NCBI GenBank assembly: GCA_020628545.1
Contig: JAHDEX010000033.1
Span: 1 to 46,235 of the forward strand
DNA: 46,235 nucleotides
Source of the DNA: Paracoccaceae bacterium
GTDB lineage: Bacteria; Pseudomonadota; Alphaproteobacteria; Rhodobacterales; Rhodobacteraceae
Reading direction: 5' to 3'
This document shows, one piece after another, positions 34,881 to 42,197 of this stretch. Made by a program: the position numbers and the translations under genes. Position 1 is the stretch's first letter, and each line of letters opens with the position of its first letter. Under the pieces are notes generated by a model, which was given only the letters and a program-made list of their open reading frames with translations, made no database searches and was not told the origin of the DNA.

Positions 34881-34892
34881 ATGGTATACCAT
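34881..34892. promoter_or_regulatory. Perfect palindrome ATGGTATACCAT, GntR/FCD operator
   Basis: A 12-bp perfect palindrome with the TGGTATACCA core typical of FadR/FCD-type GntR sites (T-G-G-T-N-N-A-C-C-A). It lies between the divergent DUF1185 operon start (38 bp) and the GntR gene start (48 bp), so one dimer could repress both. Confidence 0.75.
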
Positions 34893-34940
34893 ATGTCAAT
34901 ATTATTGCTGGCGGCGAGCTTGTCCGCTAGTCTGCATCCC

Positions 34941-35636
34941 ATGCCTGATGACAAACACGTCCTGCCAAAGATCGAACGCGCCCCGCAGACACTGCGAGAC
35001 ATCGTGCAAACGCGCATGCGAGAGGCCATTATCGGTGGGCGCTTTGCGCCCGGCGAACGCCTCATTGAACGACCGTTGTGTGAGCAATTGGGCGTCAGCC
35101 GCACAGTCGTCCGCGAAACCATCCGGTATCTTGAGGCGGAGGGGCTGGTTGAGATCGTTCCGAACAAAGGACCAATCGTTGCCACGCTCGACTGGCACCA
35201 GGCGAAACAAATTTACGATATCCGCTTGCAACTGGAAGGGGCCGCAGCGTCAGAATGTGCGCTTAGGCAGGGCGCGGATTTTGCAGGACAGCTTTCCGCG
35301 GCTGTGGACGGCGTGCAAGCCCGAAAGAACGATATGGCCTGGAGTGACTTTCTCCAAGCGACAACACATTTCTATGAGCTGATTTTCACGGAAGCTGGAC
35401 ACGACATTGCATGGGAGGTGGTCCAGCGTTTGAACGGACGGATCAGCCGGCTGCGCGCGATGACGGTCGCTGAGACCGACAGAGATCAACCAGGGATGAG
35501 CCACATCATCGCCATTCGTGACGCGATCATCAGCGGCAATCCAGAAGCGGCGCGCAAGGCCGTCGCCGCTCATATCTCGGACGCTGCGGCAATTGCAGAA
35601 AGGTATCTGGCCGGAAAGGAGACGCGGGATGCCTAA
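34941..35636 (+). CDS. GntR-family regulator (FadR/FCD type)
   Basis: A 231-residue regulator. The winged helix domain is at residues 15-80 (LRDIVQTRMREAIIGGRFAP, GERLIERPLCEQLGVSRT, VVRETIRYLEAEGLVEIVPN). The C-terminal FCD ligand domain carries metal-binding histidine candidates (ATTHFYELIF, SHIIAIRDAI, AAHISDA). It is divergent from the DUF1185-to-ALDH operon, with a perfect palindromic site between, so it very likely controls that operon in response to a pathway acid. The ATG at 34941 is used; an open frame extending far upstream is antisense to DUF1185. Confidence 0.93.
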   Translation: MPDDKHVLPKIERAPQTLRDIVQTRMREAIIGGRFAPGERLIERPLCEQLGVSRTVVRETIRYLEAEGLVEIVPNKGPIVATLDWHQAKQIYDIRLQLEGAAASECALRQGADFAGQLSAAVDGVQARKNDMAWSDFLQATTHFYELIFTEAGHDIAWEVVQRLNGRISRLRAMTVAETDRDQPGMSHIIAIRDAIISGNPEAARKAVAAHISDAAAIAERYLAGKETRDA

Positions 35637-35916
35637 AGGCTATTGGATCGCGTTTGTTACGGTGACTGACGCCGAAAAATACAAAGGTTATCAAGCCAGT
35701 GCCCCGGCGGTCTTTGAAAAATTCGGCGCCCGTTTTCTGGCGCGTGGCGGTGATGCAGCGACGCTTGAGGGCCAAGGCTATGCCCGTCATGTCGTCATCG
35801 AATTCGCAAGCAAGGCTGACGCACTCGCATGTTATCACTCACCCGAGTACCAAGCCGCCCGCGCACTGCGCGACGGCGCATGTGACGCAGAAATTGCGAT
35901 CGTAGAAGGGCTTTAG
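35629..35916 (+). CDS. DUF1330 family protein
   Basis: A 95-residue dimeric alpha-beta barrel protein: it starts MPKGYWIAFVTVTDAEKYKG, then FGARFLARGGDAATLEGQG, RHVVIEFASKADALACYHSP and EYQAARALRDGACDAEIAIV, all family landmarks. Function of the family is not settled; members accompany catabolic genes. It overlaps the GntR stop by 8 bp and so belongs with the same pathway. Confidence 0.92.
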   Translation: MPKGYWIAFVTVTDAEKYKGYQASAPAVFEKFGARFLARGGDAATLEGQGYARHVVIEFASKADALACYHSPEYQAARALRDGACDAEIAIVEGL

Positions 35917-36125
35917 TTGCGCGACCTCTGAGGCAAACGCCTCCAATGTGCCGGGCAACGTGGCCAAATCCGCATAATCAGACTTATGTTGAGTTTCTGT
36001 TGAGGTTGATAGCTTTGGACTCTTTGCGACGTTGCATATGGGCCGGGGACCATCGTTCGCAACTTTGCGAGGCGCCCAAAAGGTCCGAGAGATGCTGCAA
36101 CTAATCAATCCCCAAAACCCCGCAA

Positions 36126-36153
36126 GGCGCAGGGCATGAAAATGCCCTGCGCC
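36126..36153 (-). terminator. Strong hairpin (12-bp perfect stem), likely terminator of the small minus-strand gene
   Basis: GGCGCAGGGCAT (36126-36137) pairs perfectly with ATGCCCTGCGCC (36142-36153) around a 4-base loop. It lies 5 bp after the stop of the 58-residue minus-strand gene. There is no clean T-run beyond it, so it may terminate with help or protect a 3' end. Confidence 0.55.
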
Positions 36154-36158
36154 ACAAT

Positions 36159-36335
36159 TTACCGCCCCCCGGCTTTGCCAGGCACGATCATCCGCTTGGC
36201 GGCACGTGGTGGCGTTTTCACGCGCAAGTCGCGCGGTGGCTTGCGTTTCGCCTTAGGCGGTTTCGCAGGTTTCGGTGTGTCCTGCACAGCAGGAAGCGCC
36301 CACCCGAGGGTGGTTTTTGGTGGTTGAAAGGGCAT
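36159..36335 (-). CDS. Small basic proline/lysine-rich protein, unknown
   Basis: A 58-residue frame with start at 36333-36335 preceded by GAGG at 6-base spacing, a good ribosome binding site, and followed by a perfect hairpin. The product is rich in Pro, Lys and Arg (PKPAKPPKAKRKPPRDLRVK), with no hydrophobic helix. It is strongly basic and might bind nucleic acid or be disordered. No family is recognised. The SD site and terminator make it more than a chance frame. Confidence 0.5.
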   Translation of the reverse strand: MPFQPPKTTLGWALPAVQDTPKPAKPPKAKRKPPRDLRVKTPPRAAKRMIVPGKAGGR

Positions 36336-36582
36336 GATGCACCTCATGACAAAAGGAAACTGAGGTCACGCACAGACGCGACCGCGATTGCCCATGTGGG
36401 CTAGCGTCGTTTGTCCATTGTCAGGGTCCTCCGCGAGAGAGTTTTCATGCGCAATCTGCCTGTCCAGGTCAGTGCGCGGCGGGATCAGTTCAGGCGCTGG
36501 TCCATAGGTCTCGACTCCTCTGCGAATAAACGAAGCATCACAGACTGTCGTCAATCTGTCAAATATCGCGGCTTCAGACCGC

Positions 36583-36921
36583 TTAGCTTGCCTTGATCGG
36601 ATAGCGGTCAGCCTCGGCAAACACGTCGATCACGCGCGTCCCAGCTGTGATCTTTGCACCATGTTCGACACCCGCAGGGATCGAATAGCTGTCCCCTGCC
36701 CGGCAAACACGTGTCTGACCGTTCATGGTGAGTTCGATTTCGCCTTCCACCACAGTTCCCCACTGCGCACCATGCGCATGCGGCGGCAGATCCATATCCT
36801 TGAGAAACGTGAAAAACGCGACAAGCCCGGCTTCTGAACGGATGACCGCCGTCTGAACCACATCATCGGGGAACGGCACATCAAGGCTCGGGAAGGCCGT
36901 GATAAAATCTGGATACGACAT
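36583..36921 (-). CDS. Cupin-domain protein
   Basis: A 112-residue single-domain beta-barrel. Cupin motif 1 is PPHAHGAQWGTVVEGEIEL, with H48 and H50 but glutamine (Q53) where the metal-binding glutamate is usual; motif 2 is GDSYSIPAGVEHGAKI with H87. It may bind a metal and a small molecule. Start ATG at 36919-36921, after GAGAGAGG. It stands alone on the minus strand. Enzyme role not assignable. Confidence 0.85.
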   Translation of the reverse strand: MSYPDFITAFPSLDVPFPDDVVQTAVIRSEAGLVAFFTFLKDMDLPPHAHGAQWGTVVEGEIELTMNGQTRVCRAGDSYSIPAGVEHGAKITAGTRVIDVFAEADRYPIKAS

Positions 36922-37293
36922 TGTACGGTCCTCTCTCATTCGGTTTTCAACCCACGTTCGCAGAGCCAAGACCGCTATTCAATCTGGTCAAAAAGCTACT
37001 GCTGGCGAACGAACCGAGCGAAAGTTGCTCGAAAAACAGGCAGGTCTCAATAATTACAACCAAAGATGCCTACAGATCGCGCACTTGCTGCGTCGCAGCA
37101 TGAATTTCGGCACTTTCTTGCAAGAGGATTTGACGGAACGAGGGACGGACCCCACCTTAAGTTCATAAGGCAATCGCCTATACTCTCCATGTCCTCCCCG
37201 GACACAATAAAGACCGCTCGCTTTTGTCGCACTCTTCCTCCCTCCCTGTGCACGAAGGCGGGCGGTTCTGATTTTCAGACATGCGTGACGATG
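36922..37293. other. Intergenic region between cupin and pseudo-caspase genes
   Basis: About 372 bp with no supported gene. It contains a 15-bp palindrome TGCTGCG-T-CGCAGCA at 37086-37100. The right side is downstream of the pseudo-caspase gene and the left side should hold the cupin promoter. Nothing else recognised. Confidence 0.5.
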
Positions 37294-38685
37294 TTAGCGG
37301 AAGATCCCCGATCCGCCCGTTTGATTGATGCTGCGGCGTGGTGTCGATGGTGCTGGCGCGGGCGCAGGTGCGGGGGCCGGCGTCGCTGCGGGCCGCGTCT
37401 GACGCGCAGGCGCCGCCGCCTGACGTGGCGCGGCTGGCTGCGCGCGTTGTACAGGTTGCGCCACAACCACATCCGGACAGCGGACACCATTGGCCGCAAC
37501 AACATCACGGAAGGCTGCGAGCGTTGGAGCCGATCCGCCCTCCGCATTCGCCGCAGTGTAAAAGGCCGCCAAAGCCCGCTCAGATCCCGGACCCCACGCC
37601 CCATCAATACCCGAGGTATAGCAGTTCAACCGGGCCAGCTCGACCTGAAGGGCACGATTGATTTCGGCGGCAGGTGGATCGAATGCACCAGTCTCCACAA
37701 GACCTGCAAACAAGGCCTCATCCTGCGCACGAAGGTCTTCACGGGCTGCGATGTCGTCGGATGAGAAAACGTCTCCAGCCACCGGGGCCTCCGGGACATC
37801 AGGCGCTTCGGTAATTGCGTCAACGACAAACCCAACGAGAATGGAGGGCGCAGGAAAGCCATCGCCCCCGGTCGCAGGCGTATCCGGCGGTGGCTGCGTT
37901 ACGACCTGTGCGCCGGATGAAACGGCGGGCGCCACTGGCCGCACGACGGTCTCGGTGACTGTTGGCCTGACCGGCGCAATCACCTGAACGGTATCGGTTG
38001 CGACGCGCACGGGTGCCACCACGACAGGCCCGGTCTCAGCGACATCCACAACAATACCCGCTTCTCGCCAGAGGCTGATCATGCGGGCGCGCGCTTCGGG
38101 CGACAATGTATCCAACAATGCATAATCCGCCGCCGACAGACGGACATCACTCGCCGCTTGCCGAAACACGTAGGGCTCTTCCAGCGTTGATGAGATGTTG
38201 AGCCCGCTATCGCTGAGCCATTGATCCGTCCGCAGACCAGGAACCAACAGCCATTCCTGCAAGGTCGCCGCGACATCTCCGGCGCAATCAATGTCGGGTG
38301 CAACGTGCAGAATATTGATCGGTAAATCAGTGACTTCCGCAGCACCACAATCTGCAACGAAGACAAAACGTGGCGCGTGCGTTGACGCAAATTCCGCGAT
38401 ATCGACTGCTACGCCATCCGTGTAGACAACCGCCGGGCCAGCATGGCGCGCTGCAGCCAAAATTGCTGCGTCTCGTGCGGCGTCATCGGGGCTATCAAAG
38501 CGTGTCACATCAAAGCCGAGGCCCAAAAGGACCTCCGACATTGCAATGGCGTCAGCGGCATTTTCGGCTCCGTCAGAAAAGACAACAGCCGTCTTCGGCG
38601 CAGCCCAAGCAGAGCTCGCCAGAAGTCCAGCAATTGCTGTCCCATTCAGCAGCGACTTCACCACTGATCTCACCGTTACCACCAT
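37294..38685 (-). CDS. Exported pseudo-caspase-like protein with peptidoglycan-binding domain
   Basis: A 463-residue protein with a signal peptide (to about residue 28, SSAWAAP). Residues 30-125 resemble a bacterial caspase p20 fold: KTAVVFSDGAENAADAIAMS, VLLGLGFDVTRFDSP, then AVVYTDGVAV where active members have a GHG histidine, and FVFVADCGAAEV where they have DAC. The histidine is absent and only C113 remains, so protease activity is doubtful. A disordered Val/Pro-rich middle is followed by a peptidoglycan-binding-like repeat (LQVELARLNCYTSGIDGAWG) near 340-380 and an Ala/Pro tail. It is divergent from the ExbB/ExbD operon. The fold call is inference. Confidence 0.65.
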   Translation of the reverse strand: MVVTVRSVVKSLLNGTAIAGLLASSAWAAPKTAVVFSDGAENAADAIAMSEVLLGLGFDVTRFDSPDDAARDAAILAAARHAGPAVVYTDGVAVDIAEFASTHAPRFVFVADCGAAEVTDLPINILHVAPDIDCAGDVAATLQEWLLVPGLRTDQWLSDSGLNISSTLEEPYVFRQAASDVRLSAADYALLDTLSPEARARMISLWREAGIVVDVAETGPVVVAPVRVATDTVQVIAPVRPTVTETVVRPVAPAVSSGAQVVTQPPPDTPATGGDGFPAPSILVGFVVDAITEAPDVPEAPVAGDVFSSDDIAAREDLRAQDEALFAGLVETGAFDPPAAEINRALQVELARLNCYTSGIDGAWGPGSERALAAFYTAANAEGGSAPTLAAFRDVVAANGVRCPDVVVAQPVQRAQPAAPRQAAAPARQTRPAATPAPAPAPAPAPSTPRRSINQTGGSGIFR

Positions 38686-38851
38686 CCTTTGCGCTCCATC
38701 GGGCACATTTGAACCGAATACGACACCAAACCGTCCGCTCTACGCGACATGACCACGCCAAAGCCACAATTCTGCCAAGCTATGTTGCCAGCTTGTGGAC
38801 AATACGGTCCGACCGTCCTGATACCCTGTGTTACCTGCTTTTGAGGTTCCG

Positions 38852-39295
38852 ATGCGCACCAGATTGATCCCCGCTTTGCTGACCGCCACTGCCGTTTCAG
38901 TGGCATCTATAACACCCGTCTTTGCCCAGAATGAGGCGGAAGAGTTCTTTTTAGAGTTGAATTCAGCGGCTGATACGGCCGCCAGCGACTGCCGGTTGAC
39001 CTATGTTGCCACCAACCGCACCAGCACCGGCCTTGATGCGGCGTCTTACGAAGTGGCCGTGTTTGATGGCAATGGCATTGTGAGCCGGATCCTCGTTTTG
39101 GCCTTTGGCGCGCTGCCTGAAGGCAAGACCCGTGTGGTGCAGTTTGACATCGCTGGACAGACTTGTGCGGACACCTCCCGCATTGTCGTGAACGATGTGG
39201 CGTCCTGCACGCCGAGCGATCCGGCAGGTGGTGCAGATGTGTGTATGTCCCAGCTCGCGACGTCATCGCGCGCGGCGATCCAGTTTGGTTTGTAA
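38852..39295 (+). CDS. Secreted protein of unknown function, first gene of ExbB/ExbD unit
   Basis: A 147-residue protein with signal peptide MRTRLIPALLTATAVSVASI and cleavage after FAQ. The mature part looks like a beta-sandwich (LTYVATNRTSTGLDAASYEV, LPEGKTRVVQFDIAG) with four cysteines that could form two disulfides. No named family is recognised. The ATG at 38852 follows GAGG by 6 bases. It lies 13 bp before the ExbB gene and probably acts with that complex in the periplasm. Confidence 0.75.
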   Translation: MRTRLIPALLTATAVSVASITPVFAQNEAEEFFLELNSAADTAASDCRLTYVATNRTSTGLDAASYEVAVFDGNGIVSRILVLAFGALPEGKTRVVQFDIAGQTCADTSRIVVNDVASCTPSDPAGGADVCMSQLATSSRAAIQFGL

Positions 39296-39308
39296 AAGGT
39301 AACACTCA

Positions 39309-39950
39309 ATGACCGCACCCGATTTGTCGACGATGAACCTGCCATCTTTGATGGTCTTCACCGCCCTTGCGATCATGTCCGTTTTGGCGGTTACGGTGAC
39401 ATTCTATAAGACGTTGCAGTTCAACCGCCTCGGCGTTGGCCAATTCGGCGACGCTGAAGGGATCCTGCAAACCTGGTTGGGTGGCGAAGCCGACGCAGCC
39501 ATGCGCCGTGCAGGCGAGCGCCGGTTTGTCTTGGCGCGCGTGCTGCAAGCCGTCTTCTCGGGCCTGCGCGCCAAACCGGGTACTCCCAACTTTGCCGAAG
39601 AACTGGGCCGTCAGACTGCAATGACAGAGCTGACGCAAATGTCGCGGCGCATGCGGATTCTTGAGGTGATTGTCCAAGGCGCCCCGATGCTTGGCCTGCT
39701 GGGCACGGTAATCGGGATGATTGACGCCTTCTCCACATTAGCTGCCGCTGACGGCACCGTTGATCCGACACTGCTCGCCGGTGGGATCTGGACCGCCCTG
39801 ACAACAACCGCCGCAGGACTGGCCATTGCGCTCGTGACGTATTTCGCGGCCACTTGGCTTGAAGGGCGGATCGACCATGAACGACAAGCGATGGAAACCC
39901 TGATCTCTGCGGCGATCCACGGGCGCGTGGATGCAGAGGCAGCAGCATAG
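39309..39950 (+). CDS. MotA/TolQ/ExbB proton channel protein
   Basis: A 213-residue inner-membrane protein with three spans, near residues 14-36, 122-145 and 160-183. The family signature VQGAPMLGLLGTVIGMIDAF and the later GGIWTALTTTAAGLAIALV are clear. It forms, with ExbD, a proton-driven motor that energises a periplasmic partner. The operon has two ExbD genes and a TonB-like gene after it. Confidence 0.93.
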   Translation: MTAPDLSTMNLPSLMVFTALAIMSVLAVTVTFYKTLQFNRLGVGQFGDAEGILQTWLGGEADAAMRRAGERRFVLARVLQAVFSGLRAKPGTPNFAEELGRQTAMTELTQMSRRMRILEVIVQGAPMLGLLGTVIGMIDAFSTLAAADGTVDPTLLAGGIWTALTTTAAGLAIALVTYFAATWLEGRIDHERQAMETLISAAIHGRVDAEAAA

Positions 39951-39960
39951 GCCATAGGTG

Positions 39961-40404
39961 ATGGCAACCGTTGCCCCCAAATTCACGCTTCCGCAAGAAC
40001 CGCGCCGGTACAAATTTGTGCTGACACCGCTGGCGGATGCCATGTTTCAGCTGCTGATCTTCTTTATGTTGTCGAGCAGCCTGGCGCCTTATGCGCTCAT
40101 GACAATTCGTAGCAGTACCGCGCCAGAAACCTTCGCGAATACCGGCCCAACCGAACAAGACACCACAGCCACAGCAACAGGTGACGTCGCGATCTGGAGC
40201 GTATCAGCGGAAGGGCTGCGCATCAGCGGCCAGTCTTTTGGGTATGACACACTCTCGGACCTCGCTTCTGCAATCGCAGGCACCGACACATCTGTTGTCC
40301 TGATCGTCCGCGAAAGTGCTGTCGTCCAAGACCTCGCCCGTGTTGTTGAGGCCTTGACCGCAGCCGGCGTCAGCAACGTGCAAATCGCGGGGCAAACATC
40401 ATGA
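39961..40404 (+). CDS. ExbD/TolR family protein (first)
   Basis: A 147-residue protein with one N-terminal span (ADAMFQLLIFFMLSSSLAPY) in which the aspartate is the expected proton-carrying residue (TPLADAMFQLLIF), then a periplasmic domain. Its C-terminal part (VVLIVRESAVVQDLARVVEA, LTAAGVSNVQIAGQ) fits the ExbD fold. ATG at 39961 is taken; a GTG one codon earlier is possible. It overlaps the next gene by 4 bp. Confidence 0.9.
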   Translation: MATVAPKFTLPQEPRRYKFVLTPLADAMFQLLIFFMLSSSLAPYALMTIRSSTAPETFANTGPTEQDTTATATGDVAIWSVSAEGLRISGQSFGYDTLSDLASAIAGTDTSVVLIVRESAVVQDLARVVEALTAAGVSNVQIAGQTS

Positions 40405-40805
40405 TCCGCGCCCTCCCCACGCCGCGCAAACCGATCAAGATGGACGTCTCACTCGCCATCGTGAACATTGTGCTTTTGCTGATCCTGTTCTTTCTGGCAA
40501 CCGGCCAGCTCTTGAACCCGCCGACCAGCGACGTGGACCTCGCAGAAACGCGCGAGCTTCCTCTTGATGCTCTCCCCTCCCCCATTCTGGTTGTCAGCGG
40601 CGAAACATGGGAGCTTGATGGCGCCCCGGTCGCCCCTGATCTGATTGATGTGGCACTCGCGGACCTTCCACAGCCGGTGGTGCTTCACGTTCTGATCGCA
40701 CGGGATGCACCGGCTGGCGGCCTTCTCGAAGTGATGAACACGCCCGGTCTGGAAGACACCGAACTGCGGCTTGTGACTTTGCGCAAATCGGACGTGCCGG
40801 GATGA
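40401..40805 (+). CDS. ExbD/TolR-like protein (second)
   Basis: A 134-residue protein with a single N-terminal span (VSLAIVNIVLLLILFFLATG). The charged residue in the span is at the start (KMDVSLAIVN) as in ExbD. The periplasmic part is LPLDALPSPILVVSGETWEL followed by a short beta region ending TELRLVTLRK. It is more divergent than the first ExbD. Overlaps of 4 bp on both sides (ATGA) show tight coupling. Confidence 0.82.
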   Translation: MIRALPTPRKPIKMDVSLAIVNIVLLLILFFLATGQLLNPPTSDVDLAETRELPLDALPSPILVVSGETWELDGAPVAPDLIDVALADLPQPVVLHVLIARDAPAGGLLEVMNTPGLEDTELRLVTLRKSDVPG

Positions 40806-42067
40806 TCGTCGTCCACGAAAAGCCACTTCATTGGGTTGAGGCCTTTGGCCTTTCGGCCCTGTTGCACGTGGGCTTGACGTTCATTGTTTTCACATCCGTC
40901 GTCGATGTGGGCACACTGTTCGATACCGAAAGGCCAGTGGCTGAAGACGTGCAGATCACGTCGCTTTCCGTCGATATCGATACCGTTTTTAGCCCAGACA
41001 TTGGCTCAGGCGATGCCAACGGCGCCGGCGCAAACGACCTCGCGCCGGTCGAGCCAGAGCTGATCGAAGTTCCCGCCGCTGTTGTCACAGAAACGCTGTC
41101 ACCAGAAGCCACTGCGCCAGAAGTCGCAGAGGCCGTTGCCGTGGCTGCGACCACAGCCGACGCGCAAGCCGCTGCGGAAACGCTCGACACAATTCAAGCA
41201 GCGGTCGCGCCCGTCACACTCAGTCCGTTGCGCCCGCAGAACCCTGTTGCAGCGCTGGTCGCTGCGCCCACCGTCGACGTGGCCCAGCCCGTTGCACGCA
41301 CGCCAAGCACCTCGCCCGCACCTACTGCGCTGGCGCTCCAGCCAACCGCGCCTGTCAGCACAGCGACAACGCAAGCCGCCGACGTCACGCCCTTTGAAAA
41401 CGTTGCAGCCGCGGCACCACCGCCGCTCCCCGCTGCACCGACACCGACGGACACAGACCCGCTTGCCGAAGAACTGATCACCCGGATCCGCGACTCCGTG
41501 GCGGCCACCTGTCTGATTGCTGTCCCGCAACAAGCCAACGGCGGGGTCTCGCTGCAGGTTTACGCAGCCGACGAAGCGGCTGTCGGACCGTATGTTGATG
41601 AAATCCTGACAGGATTGTCCCCACGGCCACCGCTTTCGACGGCACTTATTGACCAGCGCCAATGCGCCGCCCTCGACTACATCCGCAACACGGTTGGGTA
41701 CCCGACCGGACCGATGGCGCTCGGCCTGGACGCCACGCGTATTGAGAGCGGGACAGAGTTGACCGGTCGCCTGTCCGGCACGGGTGGTCGCAACATCACC
41801 CTCCTGCTGATCGACGATAACGGTGTGACGCAAGACCTGGGCAACTACCTGACGGTTGGCGTGAATACCGCCCGCTTTGCAGCACCGCTGCGCCGTGCTG
41901 GACCCGCAAGGGACACGCGGCAGCTTCTCGTTGCGATTGGCACGGCCACGCGGCCAGCATCGTCGTCGCGGCAGAACGGGCGGTTGGCGGAGGATTACTT
42001 CGGCGCATTAACCGAAGAGGTTGCGGAACGGGCCACCATCACCATCGCACCTTTTGACGTTCGTTAG
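40802..42067 (+). CDS. TonB-like energy transducer with atypical C-terminal domain
   Basis: A 421-residue protein with one N-terminal span (VEAFGLSALLHVGLTFIVFT, residues 12-31) with a histidine in it as in TonB, a long Ala/Pro/Thr/Val-rich periplasmic linker to about residue 215, then a folded domain with cysteines (SVAATCLIAVPQQ, IDQRQCAALDYIRNT) and a beta-rich end (TELTGRLSGTGGRNITLLLI, DDNGVTQDLGNYL). The end resembles a DUF4384-like domain rather than a TonB C-terminal domain. It overlaps the second ExbD gene by 4 bp. The partner that it drives is unknown. Confidence 0.75.
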   Translation: MIVVHEKPLHWVEAFGLSALLHVGLTFIVFTSVVDVGTLFDTERPVAEDVQITSLSVDIDTVFSPDIGSGDANGAGANDLAPVEPELIEVPAAVVTETLSPEATAPEVAEAVAVAATTADAQAAAETLDTIQAAVAPVTLSPLRPQNPVAALVAAPTVDVAQPVARTPSTSPAPTALALQPTAPVSTATTQAADVTPFENVAAAAPPPLPAAPTPTDTDPLAEELITRIRDSVAATCLIAVPQQANGGVSLQVYAADEAAVGPYVDEILTGLSPRPPLSTALIDQRQCAALDYIRNTVGYPTGPMALGLDATRIESGTELTGRLSGTGGRNITLLLIDDNGVTQDLGNYLTVGVNTARFAAPLRRAGPARDTRQLLVAIGTATRPASSSRQNGRLAEDYFGALTEEVAERATITIAPFDVR

Positions 42068-42136
42068 GCCACGGGGCGCGACACACTGATGTCTCCCATG
42101 TCTCGCGAATCCCCGCATGCAGGCGTACCTTGAATC

Positions 42137-42152
42137 TACCTATTGATAGGTA
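42137..42152. promoter_or_regulatory. Near-perfect palindrome TACCTAT-TG-ATAGGTA before the amine oxidase gene
   Basis: Perfect 7-bp arms around TG, 45 bp before the start codon of the FAD oxidoreductase. Possible operator of a dimeric regulator; the arm sequence ATAGGT also appears in the gltD-uppP spacer at 321-333. Confidence 0.4.
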
Positions 42153-42197
42153 TACTTCATGAACCAGATGAGTACCGCGGAATAAAGGCCCATAATC

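Noticed and set aside
34539..34940. Upstream extension of the GntR reading frame
   Set aside because: It runs antisense through DUF1185 and the operator; the ATG at 34941 gives the standard GntR N-terminus.
36366..36620. 84-residue minus-strand frame overlapping the cupin 3' end
   Set aside because: No ribosome binding site, no family and it overlaps the cupin coding region by 38 bp.
37086..37100. 15-bp palindrome TGCTGCG-T-CGCAGCA
   Set aside because: Position far from gene starts and no related copy seen, so not reported as a regulatory site.
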